Below are positions 26,061 through 34,760 of a stretch of DNA of 64,000 nt, piece by piece. The notes beneath the pieces were generated by a model. That model was not told the origin of the DNA and ran no database searches. It saw nothing but the letters and a program-made list of their open reading frames with translations. Position 1 is the first letter of the stretch. The number at the start of each line of letters is the position of its first letter. The DNA lies in assembly GCF_011759385.1 (NCBI RefSeq), contig NZ_JAARLY010000010.1, positions 117,462 through 181,461 of the forward strand. Reading direction: 5' to 3'. The stretch comes from Oleiagrimonas sp. C23AA (GTDB lineage Bacteria; Pseudomonadota; Gammaproteobacteria; Xanthomonadales; Rhodanobacteraceae). A program made the translations under genes and the position numbers.

Positions 26061-26969
26061 ATGAAGTCCATCAACCGAACCCTGCTGGCCGCCAGCCTGC
26101 TGCTGTGCATGGGCCAGGCCATGGCCGACACGCCCATCGACCAGAGCCGCAAGCTCGACGCCGATGCCCATGTCAGCATCGACAACGTCAAGGGCGAAGT
26201 GACCGTCACCGCCTGGGATCGCAACCAGATCCGCATCACCGGCACCCTCGGCGATGGCGCCCAGCCGCTCAAGGTGAGCGGTGACAGCCACGACCTTTCG
26301 ATCAAGGTGCAGGGCCCATCGAGCTCGGGCTGGTTCAGCTGGGGCAACGACACCCACATGGGCCCGACCGCGCTCAACATCCAGGTACCCAGCGGTGTCT
26401 CGCTGAGTGTGGATGTGGTCAGCGCCGAGGTCAGCATGAGCGGCCTCAAGGGCGGGCGCATCGACATCGACACCGTCAGTGGCCGGGTGCACGTCGATGC
26501 CGAGAGCCCGTCGGTCAGCGTGGACTCGGTGAGCGGCAACGTACAGCTTGATGGCACTGTGAAGCGGGCCGATCTGGAAACGGTCAGCGGCGATGTGCTG
26601 GCGCCGAAAGTGGCCCGCGTGGCCAAGGTGCAAACGGTATCCGGCGATGCCCGGGTCGGCGGTGGCCCGTTCGAGAAAGTGTCACTTAGTACGGTCTCCG
26701 GCGACCTTCAGCTCGACGGCGGACCGGACAAGGACGGCGATGTCGACATCGACTCGATGAGCGGCGACGTGCGCCTGAACCTGCCCGCCGGTACCTCGGC
26801 GCGAATGCACGCCTCCACCTTCAGCGGCGCGCTGCGCAGCGACGTCGGCCAGGTCTCGCACAGTGAGCATGGCCCCGGTTCCAAGCTGGACACGCGCATC
26901 GGCAACGGTGATGCCAACATCAAGGTGGAAACCTTCTCCGGCAATCTACGCGTACGCAGCGGCCAGTAA
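26061..26969 (+). CDS. Secreted DUF4097-type beta-helix protein
   Basis: A 302-residue protein with signal peptide (MKSINRTLLAASLLLCMGQAMA) and then a repeated strand pattern in which V-S-G-D/N recurs about every 20 residues (IDTVSGRVHV, VDSVSGNVQL, LETVSGDVLA, VQTVSGDARV, LSTVSGDLQL, IDSMSGDVRL). This is the DUF4097 putative-adhesin fold, a right-handed beta-solenoid whose polar Ser/Gly corner repeats each turn. It follows the sigma/anti-sigma pair by 30 bases with GGAGAG upstream and is likely part of the same operon. DUF4097 proteins often accompany sigma or PspC-type envelope-stress modules. Role unknown. Confidence 0.85.
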   Translation: MKSINRTLLAASLLLCMGQAMADTPIDQSRKLDADAHVSIDNVKGEVTVTAWDRNQIRITGTLGDGAQPLKVSGDSHDLSIKVQGPSSSGWFSWGNDTHMGPTALNIQVPSGVSLSVDVVSAEVSMSGLKGGRIDIDTVSGRVHVDAESPSVSVDSVSGNVQLDGTVKRADLETVSGDVLAPKVARVAKVQTVSGDARVGGGPFEKVSLSTVSGDLQLDGGPDKDGDVDIDSMSGDVRLNLPAGTSARMHASTFSGALRSDVGQVSHSEHGPGSKLDTRIGNGDANIKVETFSGNLRVRSGQ

Positions 26970-27026
26970 GGCTCGATCGATTGGGGGGCAGGCACCGCCA
27001 CCGCCGACGGACACAGGGCAGACAGC

Positions 27027-27064
27027 AAAACGCCGCAGGGCCTTCAAGGGCGCTGCGGCGTTTT
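27027..27064. terminator. Bidirectional terminator after the DUF4097 gene
   Basis: AAAACGCCGCAG (27027-27038) pairs with CTGCGGCGTTTT (27053-27064), 12 bp with a 14-base loop; serves both converging genes. Confidence 0.9.
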
Positions 27065-27101
27065 CATTGACAGGCAACGAGCTTCCGACGCTGATCGTCG
27101 A

Positions 27102-28106
27102 TCACAGATCCTGGTGATACTGCACGTAGGGCATACGCGACTGATCAGGATCCGGACCATTCACCGGCGCCGGCGTCTGCCCCGAGGACCACACATTCTG
27201 CGCACCGAAGGACAACTGCCCCTGCCAGGGCAGGCGCACGGTCACGCCCAGATCAATACTGGTCCAGCGCCGATCCGGCCCCAACAGATTGCTGGCCGCA
27301 CCGGTTTCCGGCTGTACCATATGGCCGACGATATTGCCGCTGATACCGCCGCTGTCCACGCCCAGGCTCAGCGACTTCGAGCCCAATTCGCCCACGCCAC
27401 CCAGCACATTGCCCGGCAGCAGGCGAATGCGACCGACACTGGCGCCCAGATCCAGGCCGCTCTGGTGACCCAGCGCAAGCCGCCCGTGTGCGGAGAAATC
27501 GGTACTCGAACCGAGCGAGGAGAACGAAAGACCGCTACTGGTCACCGGTGCATTGGGCACCACGCGCGGCAACATGGCTGGTGCCAGCGGCGCTATCGGC
27601 TTGCTCTGGTTGACCGCCACACCCACGGTGTAATGACTGCCATGGTAGGTGGCCCCCACTTCACCGTTGATCATGCGCAGCGGTGAGGAAAGCGTGCCGT
27701 TCAGACAACCGATGTTCGCGCCCGGCGTGCAGCTGGAACCATCGCCCAGATGCGCCGAGGTCATCGGCCACAGGCGCTGCCCCAGCGAAACGTGCATGGA
27801 AAGACGGGCGGCCACGTCATAACTGAGCGTGCTGCGCATCAGCTGGCTGGCATCGACCACGTTGAAGTCCAACGAAGATGGCGCCCGGGTAGGATCGGCC
27901 GCCGGCGCGCTGCCCGCGTGCGTAGCCAGGGCCAGCATGCGCCCGTCCGCCGAGCGCCACAGTGGCATCAACAGCCCGCTGCCTTGACCTGGCGCGCGCA
28001 GCGACTCGTACGGCAGCGGCGCCGGCGCACCCGTCGGCCCAGGCAGAACCTGGGCGCCCGCAACAAGCGGCAACGCAAGACTAAGGCTGGCGAGCAGGCG
28101 GCGCAT
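27102..28106 (-). CDS. Predicted outer-membrane/secreted protein of unknown family
   Basis: A 334-residue protein with a signal peptide (MRRLLASLSLALPLVAGAQ). The mature part has a Pro/Ala-rich stretch and then many short amphipathic strands (SLDFNVVDASQLMRSTLSYDVAARLSMHVSLGQRL, GEVGATYHGSHYTVGVAV, LDLGASVGRIRLLPGN, SIDLGVTVRLPWQGQLSFGAQNVW), suggesting a beta-barrel. One Cys pair (SSCTPGANIGCLNG) could form a disulfide loop. I do not recognise the family. Start 28106 chosen for the signal peptide; no strong ribosome-binding site precedes it. Divergent from the GGDEF-EAL gene, sharing a 262-base control region. Confidence 0.65.
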   Translation of the reverse strand: MRRLLASLSLALPLVAGAQVLPGPTGAPAPLPYESLRAPGQGSGLLMPLWRSADGRMLALATHAGSAPAADPTRAPSSLDFNVVDASQLMRSTLSYDVAARLSMHVSLGQRLWPMTSAHLGDGSSCTPGANIGCLNGTLSSPLRMINGEVGATYHGSHYTVGVAVNQSKPIAPLAPAMLPRVVPNAPVTSSGLSFSSLGSSTDFSAHGRLALGHQSGLDLGASVGRIRLLPGNVLGGVGELGSKSLSLGVDSGGISGNIVGHMVQPETGAASNLLGPDRRWTSIDLGVTVRLPWQGQLSFGAQNVWSSGQTPAPVNGPDPDQSRMPYVQYHQDL

Positions 28107-28228
28107 CAGCAGAAACGAATCCCGAATACAAACAGTTGGACCCCCCGGACCCACGCAGGTTCCCCCCGAGGTTGATCCGGCATTGGCGCCAGTATAGGTC
28201 ATTTTACCTTTTGCTAACAGCACGCATT

Positions 28229-28260
28229 ATGTGAAGTATTACCGCTGTTCACATTCACAT
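28229..28260. promoter_or_regulatory. Inverted/direct repeat cluster in the divergent control region
   Basis: ATGTGAA (28229-28235) and TTCACAT (28248-28254) form a perfect 7-bp inverted repeat with a 12-base spacer; a second TTCACAT follows directly (28254-28260). The rest of the 262-base gap (28107-28368) is AT-richer than its surroundings but shows no gene. Confidence 0.4.
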
Positions 28261-28368
28261 TATCCGTATATGGTGACGGCTGGGGCACACAGGGGACCAG
28301 GCGACGTGCCGCAGCAACCGGTATACACTGCTGTATCCAAGGGATCGGAAGGACCGAGCAGAGCACCT

Positions 28369-31296
28369 ATGACGGCGCCTGTATCGACAATGCCAGCGGC
28401 GGACCCGCAGGCGTCCGAACATGAGCACCAGCTGGCCATGCACCAGGTGGTGGAACGCCTGTTCAAGGCCCAGGACGCCGATGCAGTTGCCGTTGCCTGC
28501 CATACCTACCTGACCTCGATGGTCGAGGGAGCGCAGACGGCTTGGTGCAAGAAGGGCGAGCGCTCCGACAGCCCGCACGCACGCATGCTGGCCAGCGACC
28601 CGCGTCAGGGGCGCGTGCTGGAGGTGCAACTGCCAGAAAGCATCGATCCGGAGCCACTGGCCGCACACCTGGACTGGCTGGGCCGCATCGCCGGCATGCG
28701 CCTGCGCCAGCAGGACGAAACAGTCCACCTGTATGATGCCGTCTCGCGCCTGGCCCAGGCCGAGCGCCTACAGCGTGCCTTGTACGCCATCGCCGACCAG
28801 GCCCGTACCGACCGCGACATGAACGAGGTCATGCGTTCGCTGCATGGCATCGTCGGCAGTCTGATGTATGCCGAGAACTTCTACATCGCGCTGTACGACC
28901 GTCGCCGCAAGCGCATCCGCTTCGCCTATTTCGCCGACACGACCGATACCGATGGCCCCGGCAGCAACGAGTCGATGCCGCTCGACGCCATTCGCAACAC
29001 GCTGACCTGGTATCTGATCCGGGACGGCCGTCCGATGATGGGTGGCATGGACAAGCTGGCCACCCAGGTGGATGGCCCGCTGACCCCGACCGGCCCGACC
29101 TGCGTGGACTGGCTGGGCGTGCCGATGCTGCGTGGCGGTGAAGTGGTCGGCGGCCTGGTGGTGCAAAGCTACCGCGAGGAAGCACGATACACCGGACAGG
29201 ATCAGGAGTTGCTCGGCTATGTCGCCCAGCACGTGCAGACTGCGCTGGAACGACGCGAGGCACACGCCGACCTGGAACGGCGCGTCAATGAACGCACCGA
29301 GGCCCTGCGCGAGGCCAACCGCGTGCTGCAGCAGCAGGTGCTCGAGCGCCAGCGCGGCGAGCGCCTGCAGGCGGCGCTGTTCCGCATTGCCGAGCTGGCC
29401 AACACCACCGAAAGCATCGACGAGTTCTACGCCGCCGTGCACCGGGTCATCGGCGGCCTTATCTACTCGCGCAACTTCTATCTGGCGTTGAAGGAAGAAG
29501 ATCGCGAAGAGCTGAGCTTCCCCTATTCGGTGGACGAGTTCGACAGCTTCCGCAAACCCCGCGCGCTCGGCCACGGCTTGACCGAATACGTGCTTCGCCA
29601 CGGCAAGCCCCTGCTGGTCGGCCACGACGACATCCAGCGCATGGTCGGCCAAGGCGACCTGGTGCAAAGTGGTGCCACCTCGCACTGCTGGCTGGGCGTG
29701 CCGCTGGTCTGCGATGACCAGGTCAACGGCGTGCTGGCCGTGCAAAGCTACTCGCCCGAGCACCAGTACACCTCTCGCGACCAGGAATTGCTGACCTTTG
29801 TCAGCTACCACATCGCCAATGCCCTGCAGCGCAAGCGCAGCGCCGAATCGCTGAAACAGGCCTACGCCGGCCTGGAGCGACGCGTCAATGAGCGCACGCG
29901 TGCCCTGGCGCTGGCCAACCGCGACCTGCGCGAACAGATTGCCGAGCGCGAGCGCGTCGAGCGCCGCCTGAAATACGAGACCCTGCACGATTCGCTGACC
30001 GGTCTGCCCAACCGCGCGCTGCTGCTGCAACGCCTGGAGCATGCGCTGCAGCGCTATCACACCGATCGCCGGCAGATGTTCGCGGTGCTGTTCATCGATC
30101 TGGATCGCTTCAAGGTGATCAATGATTCGGTCGGCCACCTGATCGGCGACGACCTGCTGTTCCAGGTCGGCGGGCGCATCCGTGCCTGCCTGAAAACGCG
30201 GGATCTGGTGGCACGGCTGGGTGGCGACGAATTTGCCGTGCTGGTGGAAGGTATCGGTGACGCCCGCTCCATTCAGCGCATCGCCGAGCGCGTCATCGGC
30301 GAGCTGCACACGCCGTTCCGCATCGGTGCCAAGGAGCTGTTCACATCGGCGTCGGTAGGCATCGCCCTGGCGGCACCGCACTATCGCCGCGCCGAAGAGC
30401 TGCTGCGCGATGCCGACTCGGCCATGTACAGCGCCAAGGCCGGCGGCCGCCATCGCTCGGAAGTGTTCGACGATCGCCTGCGCCGCAATGCGGTGTCGCA
30501 GCTGGAAGTCGAGGGCGACCTGCGCCGTGCGCTGACGCGTAACGAGTTCGAGCCGTTCTACCAGCCCATCGTGCGCCTGGCCGATGGCCGCATCCTCGGC
30601 TACGAGGCGCTGATGCGCTGGCGCCATCCCGAGCGCGGCCTGCTCGCGCCCGGTGAATTCCTCACCGTTGCCGAGGACAGCGGCTGCTCGGAAGCCATCG
30701 ACTGGAAGATCTTCGAGCATGTCTGCAAGCAGGCGCGCTCATTGGTAGGCACCAGCGGCTTCATCAGCATCAACCTGTCCGGCCGCCATTTCCGCTCGCC
30801 GGACATCGACCGCCGCCTGCTGGACCTGCTGGCCGAACACAACGTACCGCCCAAGAGCCTGCGCGTGGAAGTGACCGAGCGCACGCTGCTGGAAAATCCC
30901 GAACAGATCAAGCGCAGCCTCGATGCCATGCGCAAGGCCGGGCTGACCATTGCGCTGGATGACTTCGGCACGGGCTACTCCTCGCTCAGCTACATGCATC
31001 AGTACCCGATCGAGGTACTGAAGGTGGACCGCTCGTTCGTGATACGCCTGAGCAAGGACGCCGACGACCAGGGCGCGGCCATCGTGCGCGCCATCCAGGC
31101 GCTGGCCGACTCGCTGCACATGCAGGTGATCGCTGAGGGCATCGAGACCGAGGCCCAGCGCGTGGCATTGCAGCGCATCGGCTGCAAGTTCGGTCAGGGC
31201 TTCCTGTTCTCGCAGGCCCGCCCCGCCGAACACTGGCTGGCGCAACCGCATGCCGCCGGCCAGCCGCCCAGTGAGCCGGTCAAGGCCAAGACCTGA
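28369..31296 (+). CDS. GAF-GAF-GGDEF-EAL cyclic di-GMP signalling protein
   Basis: A cytosolic bifunctional c-di-GMP protein of about 975 residues with no membrane helix. Two GAF domains (around SLMYAENFYIALYDRRRKRIRF and GLIYSRNFYLALKEED) share the block GVPMLRGGEVVGGLVVQSY / GVPLVCDDQVNGVLAVQSY and are each followed by a coiled coil starting LERRVNERTEAL / LERRVNERTRAL, so this half looks like an internal duplication. The GGDEF is intact (ARLGGDEF, near residue 618), with KTRD instead of RxxD at the inhibitory site. The EAL domain is complete (YEALMRW, INLSG, EVTE, LDDFGTGYSS, LKVDRSF, EGIE). Start uncertain: ATG 28369 fits the domain layout, although the frame is open from 28231. Confidence 0.9.
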   Translation: MTAPVSTMPAADPQASEHEHQLAMHQVVERLFKAQDADAVAVACHTYLTSMVEGAQTAWCKKGERSDSPHARMLASDPRQGRVLEVQLPESIDPEPLAAHLDWLGRIAGMRLRQQDETVHLYDAVSRLAQAERLQRALYAIADQARTDRDMNEVMRSLHGIVGSLMYAENFYIALYDRRRKRIRFAYFADTTDTDGPGSNESMPLDAIRNTLTWYLIRDGRPMMGGMDKLATQVDGPLTPTGPTCVDWLGVPMLRGGEVVGGLVVQSYREEARYTGQDQELLGYVAQHVQTALERREAHADLERRVNERTEALREANRVLQQQVLERQRGERLQAALFRIAELANTTESIDEFYAAVHRVIGGLIYSRNFYLALKEEDREELSFPYSVDEFDSFRKPRALGHGLTEYVLRHGKPLLVGHDDIQRMVGQGDLVQSGATSHCWLGVPLVCDDQVNGVLAVQSYSPEHQYTSRDQELLTFVSYHIANALQRKRSAESLKQAYAGLERRVNERTRALALANRDLREQIAERERVERRLKYETLHDSLTGLPNRALLLQRLEHALQRYHTDRRQMFAVLFIDLDRFKVINDSVGHLIGDDLLFQVGGRIRACLKTRDLVARLGGDEFAVLVEGIGDARSIQRIAERVIGELHTPFRIGAKELFTSASVGIALAAPHYRRAEELLRDADSAMYSAKAGGRHRSEVFDDRLRRNAVSQLEVEGDLRRALTRNEFEPFYQPIVRLADGRILGYEALMRWRHPERGLLAPGEFLTVAEDSGCSEAIDWKIFEHVCKQARSLVGTSGFISINLSGRHFRSPDIDRRLLDLLAEHNVPPKSLRVEVTERTLLENPEQIKRSLDAMRKAGLTIALDDFGTGYSSLSYMHQYPIEVLKVDRSFVIRLSKDADDQGAAIVRAIQALADSLHMQVIAEGIETEAQRVALQRIGCKFGQGFLFSQARPAEHWLAQPHAAGQPPSEPVKAKT

Positions 31297-31332
31297 GCGA
31301 AACCACTGAGCTCGACGCCATACGGTCACCAC

Positions 31333-31360
31333 AAAAAAGCCCGGCATGCCGGGCTTTTTT
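31333..31360. terminator. Bidirectional terminator after the GGDEF-EAL gene
   Basis: 28-bp perfect palindrome built on AAAAAAGCCCGGC and its complement (31333-31360), shared with the converging hslO. Confidence 0.95.
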
Positions 31361-31401
31361 GTGGGTCGCGGGCGCGTCAGGCCGCGCGCGGCCGCCGTGG
31401 A

Positions 31402-32304
31402 TCAGTGTGTGGTATCCGAGCCCGGCGCGCGCGGATCATCGCTGAGCACCTGCTCGGCATCGACGCGATCAAAACGGTACTGGCTGGCACAGAACTCGCA
31501 GGTGACCTCGACCTCGCCGTCGTTGGCCTCCAGTGCCGCCTCCACTTCCTCGCGTCCCAGCGAGCGCAGCATCTGCACCACGCGCTCGCGTGAGCAGCTG
31601 CAGCCGAAAGCCAGCGGGCGCGGATCGAACAGGCGCACCGATTCTTCGTGGTACAGGCGGTACAACACCTCTTCAGGCGCCAGCTCAAGCAGCTCCTTGT
31701 CGCTCAGCGTGGCCGTCAGGTGCAGCACGCGGTCCCAGGCATCGGCGTCCACTTCCGGCGCATCGTGACCGCCCTCGCCAGGCAGGCGCTGCAGCATCAG
31801 ACCCACGGCCTGATCGCCGTTCACCGCCAGCACAATGCGCGCCGGCAGTTGCTCGGACTGGGTGAAGTAGCCTTCCAGCGAAGTGGCCAGATCCGGCGCC
31901 GACAGCTCGATCAGCCCCTGATAGCGATGGCCACGCTCGGCGCTGCCGATGGTGATGGCCAGCACCGCCTGCGCCAGCTCGTTCAACGCCAGCGGATCGG
32001 GCACACCACGCTCGGCATCGAACCGCGCCAGACCGCGCAGTCGCCCGCCCTCGGTGGCCTCGGTGAATACCAGACGCAGTGCGCCAGGTGTCTTCAGCTC
32101 CAGGGTCAAGCTTCCGGAAAACTTGATGTTGCCGGTCAAAAGCGCCGCCGAAGCCAGGCTTTCACCCAGCAGCTGACGCAGCTGTGGCGGATAGTCGGCG
32201 CGCTGCGCCACCTCCCGCCAGCTGTCGCCCAGACGCACCAGCACACCGCGCACGCCGGCGCGCTCAAGCAGGAATCGATACAGCAGGTCGTTGTGGTCGC
32301 TCAC
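31402..32304 (-). CDS. hslO: Redox-activated holdase chaperone Hsp33
   Basis: A 300-residue cytosolic chaperone that binds unfolding proteins under oxidative stress. The zinc-binding redox switch CxC-X(n)-CxxC is intact near the C-terminus (FGCSCSRERVVQML ... VTCEFCASQYRF). N-terminal segments RGVLVRLGDSWREV, LLGESLASAALLTGNIKFSGSL and LPARIVLAVNGDQAVGLMLQRLPG match the family, as does length (E. coli 292). The start at 32304 is GTG (MSDHNDLLYRFLLE). Confidence 0.95.
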   Translation of the reverse strand: MSDHNDLLYRFLLERAGVRGVLVRLGDSWREVAQRADYPPQLRQLLGESLASAALLTGNIKFSGSLTLELKTPGALRLVFTEATEGGRLRGLARFDAERGVPDPLALNELAQAVLAITIGSAERGHRYQGLIELSAPDLATSLEGYFTQSEQLPARIVLAVNGDQAVGLMLQRLPGEGGHDAPEVDADAWDRVLHLTATLSDKELLELAPEEVLYRLYHEESVRLFDPRPLAFGCSCSRERVVQMLRSLGREEVEAALEANDGEVEVTCEFCASQYRFDRVDAEQVLSDDPRAPGSDTTH

Positions 32305-32446
32305 GATGAGTCACGCGAAAAGCCAAGAAAGGAAACCCGGCGCCGGTGCCAGCAGACACCAGGCGATGCTCTAAAGCTTACCGGAGCGTCCCTAGATGGG
32401 GCATCTTCACGCCGTTCCCAAGCCGGGGTGATCTACACTCTGGCCC

Positions 32447-33193
32447 ATGCCTGCCCTCCTCAAACGTCCCCGCCGTCGCTGGCTGCGCTGGCTGATCTAT
32501 CTGATCGGCGCCTGGTTGGTGCTGACCTGGCTGCCGGTGGTGATTTTCCGCTTCGTACCACCGCCGACCAGCGCCTTCATGATCGAACGCCACTTCGCCG
32601 CCTGGCGGCACGGAGAAAAACACTTCGAGCTGCACCAGCACTGGGTGCCTTGGCGGGCCATGAACAAGCAGGTGCCGCTGGCCATGGTGGCTTCGGAAGA
32701 CCAGCGCTTTCCGTTCCACCACGGATTTGATTTCCACGCCATCCACAAGGCCATCGACACCGCCGAGGATGGCGGGCGTCTGCGCGGTGCCAGCACGATA
32801 AGCCAGCAGACGGCCAAGAACCTTTTCCTGTGGGGCGGACGCAACTTCGTGCGCAAGGGGCTGGAGGCTTATTTCACCGTGCTGTTGGAACTGACCTGGC
32901 CCAAACATCGCATCCTTGAGGTGTATGCCAACATCTGCCAGCTGGGTGACAACGTCTACGGCGTGGGCGCGGCCGGCCAGCAGCTGTTCGGCACCGACCA
33001 GGCCCGCTTGAGCGAACACCAGGCCGCCTTGCTGGCCGCGGTGCTGCCCAACCCCAAGCGTCTGCATGCGGCCAGGCCATCAGCCTATGTCCAACACCGA
33101 GCGGCCTGGATCGAGCGCCAGATGCGCCAGCTTGGCGGCACCGCCTATGTCACCTCCGACCATCCGACACCACCGCGCAACCTGCGCCGCTAG
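32447..33193 (+). CDS. mtgA: Monofunctional peptidoglycan transglycosylase
   Basis: Polymerises lipid II glycan strands at the inner-membrane surface without a transpeptidase domain. The 248-residue protein has one N-terminal membrane helix (LRWLIYLIGAWLVLTWLPVVIF) and the GT51 motifs: catalytic Glu in VASEDQRFPFHHGFD, GASTISQQTAKNLFLW, RKGLEAYFTVLLELTWPKHRILEVYANICQLGDNVYGVGAA, and HQAALLAAVLPNPKR. Length and order fit MtgA (E. coli 242). Confidence 0.95.
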   Translation: MPALLKRPRRRWLRWLIYLIGAWLVLTWLPVVIFRFVPPPTSAFMIERHFAAWRHGEKHFELHQHWVPWRAMNKQVPLAMVASEDQRFPFHHGFDFHAIHKAIDTAEDGGRLRGASTISQQTAKNLFLWGGRNFVRKGLEAYFTVLLELTWPKHRILEVYANICQLGDNVYGVGAAGQQLFGTDQARLSEHQAALLAAVLPNPKRLHAARPSAYVQHRAAWIERQMRQLGGTAYVTSDHPTPPRNLRR

Positions 33194-33268
33194 GCGACAG
33201 GCCGGGTCGAGCACGGCCGCACCCAAACGCCTATGCTATGGGCGATGCGCACCACCGAAGGGGAATTC

Positions 33269-34198
33269 ATGCTGCAGCTGACCGTCGTCGTGCCGGCCTA
33301 CAACGAAGCCAGCGGCCTGAGCCACTTTCATCAGCGCCTGGGCGCGGTGCTGGACGGGCTGGATATGCATTGCCGGGTGCTCTACGTGGACGATGGCAGC
33401 CGCGATGACACCTGGCAGATCATCGAACAACTGGGCGATGCCGACCCCCGCGCCGGTGGTCTGCGCCTGTCGCGCAACTTCGGCAAGGAAGCGGCGCTCA
33501 CCGCCGGCCTGGACCATGCCGACGGCGATGCGGTGGTGGTCATCGACGCCGACCTGCAGGACCCGCCCGAACTGATTCCGCAGCTGATCGAACAGTGGCA
33601 GGCCGGCTACGACGTGGTCTACGCCACGCGCGAGGGCCGCGATGGCGAGACCCGCTTCAAGCGCTTCACCTCGGCCGCGTTCTATCGCGTCATGGAGCAG
33701 CTTTCGGATACGCCGGTGCCCCGCGATACCGGCGATTTCCGTTTGCTTTCGCGACGCGCGGTGGAAGCGCTGCGCGGTCTGCGCGAACGCCAGCGCTTCA
33801 TGAAAGGTCTGTTTGCCTGGGTCGGTTACCCGCAGGCGGCGGTGCGCTACCGGCGCGATCCCCGCCACACCGGCACCAGCAAGTGGAACTACTGGCGGCT
33901 GTGGAACCTGGCAGTGGAGGGCATCACCTCGTTCTCCACGGCGCCGCTTCGGCTGGCCACGTATCTGGGCCTTGGCACCTCGGTGCTGGCGTTCGCCTAT
34001 GGCGTGTGGGTGTTCTTCAAGGCGCTGATTTTCGGCGATCCGGTGCGCGGCTACCCCACCTTGATGGTGGTGATCCTTTTCCTGGGCGGCGTGCAGCTGC
34101 TGGCGCTGGGTGTGATCGGTGAATATCTGGGTCGGATGTACGCCGAATCCAAGCAGCGCCCGCTGTATCTGGTGCAAAGCCACCGCCCGCCGCGCTGA
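33269..34198 (+). CDS. GT2 polyprenyl-phosphate glycosyltransferase, GtrB/Dpm1-like
   Basis: Transfers a sugar from a nucleotide donor to undecaprenyl phosphate at the cytosolic face. The 309-residue protein has the GT-A fold (VVVPAYNEASGL, LYVDDGSRDDTWQII, FGKEAALTAGLDHADGDAVVVIDADLQDPPELI with the DxD-type metal site, QRFMKGLFAWVGYPQ) and two C-terminal membrane helices (about 230-252 and 264-288), the GtrB/CsbB layout. ATG 33269 has GGGGA nine bases upstream. Followed by a CBS-domain gene; no GtrA flippase in the immediate vicinity. Confidence 0.88.
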   Translation: MLQLTVVVPAYNEASGLSHFHQRLGAVLDGLDMHCRVLYVDDGSRDDTWQIIEQLGDADPRAGGLRLSRNFGKEAALTAGLDHADGDAVVVIDADLQDPPELIPQLIEQWQAGYDVVYATREGRDGETRFKRFTSAAFYRVMEQLSDTPVPRDTGDFRLLSRRAVEALRGLRERQRFMKGLFAWVGYPQAAVRYRRDPRHTGTSKWNYWRLWNLAVEGITSFSTAPLRLATYLGLGTSVLAFAYGVWVFFKALIFGDPVRGYPTLMVVILFLGGVQLLALGVIGEYLGRMYAESKQRPLYLVQSHRPPR

Positions 34199-34312
34199 GC
34201 AAAGGTTGTCCTTAACCTGTCGTCACGCCACTGGCGTTCATCTGCGCGCGTTTGGGCGCAGTAGACTTCACGTTGTAACGGCCCGTTCCCGCGGCCGTCC
34301 TGGGAGGCACCT

Positions 34313-34741
34313 ATGCAGTTCTTGAACGAACTTCTGGCCCTCAAGGGCCATGCCGTCCATGCCATCGATCCCGATGCGCCGGTACGTCAGGCGCTCGAAC
34401 GCATGGCCGAGCACAATGTGGGCGCACTGCTGGTGATGCGCGACGAACGGCTGGAAGGGGTCATTTCCGAACGTGACTATGCGCGCAAGGTGGCCCTGAG
34501 CGGACGCACCTCGGCCGACACGCCCGTGCGTGAAATCATGAGCGACCAGCCGATCACCGTCGATACACGCACCAGCGTCGAGGCCTGCATGCGCCTTTGC
34601 ACCGACAGCCGCATTCGCCACCTGCCAGTGATGGACGGTGAACGCGTCATTGGTGTGGTGTCCATTGGTGATCTGGTACGCGCGGTGATCGATGCGCAGG
34701 CGCAGGCCATCGACCAGCTGCAAACCTATATCGCCGGCTGA
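34313..34741 (+). CDS. Stand-alone CBS-domain pair protein
   Basis: A 142-residue cytosolic protein consisting of two CBS motifs (VHAIDPDAPVRQALERMAEHNVGALLVMRDERLEGVISERDYARKV and PITVDTRTSVEACMRLCTDSRIRHLPVMDGERVIGVVSIGDLVRAVI), a Bateman module that binds adenine nucleotides or SAM-like ligands. GGGAGG lies seven bases before the ATG. Partner unknown. The 114-base gap before it contains no gene. Confidence 0.9.
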   Translation: MQFLNELLALKGHAVHAIDPDAPVRQALERMAEHNVGALLVMRDERLEGVISERDYARKVALSGRTSADTPVREIMSDQPITVDTRTSVEACMRLCTDSRIRHLPVMDGERVIGVVSIGDLVRAVIDAQAQAIDQLQTYIAG

Positions 34742-34760
34742 GCCCTGGCTGGAAAGAACG

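Noticed and set aside
28229..28254. ATGTGAA/TTCACAT as a CRP/Clp site.
   Set aside because: CRP sites have a 6-base spacer between TGTGA and TCACA; here the half-sites are too far apart.
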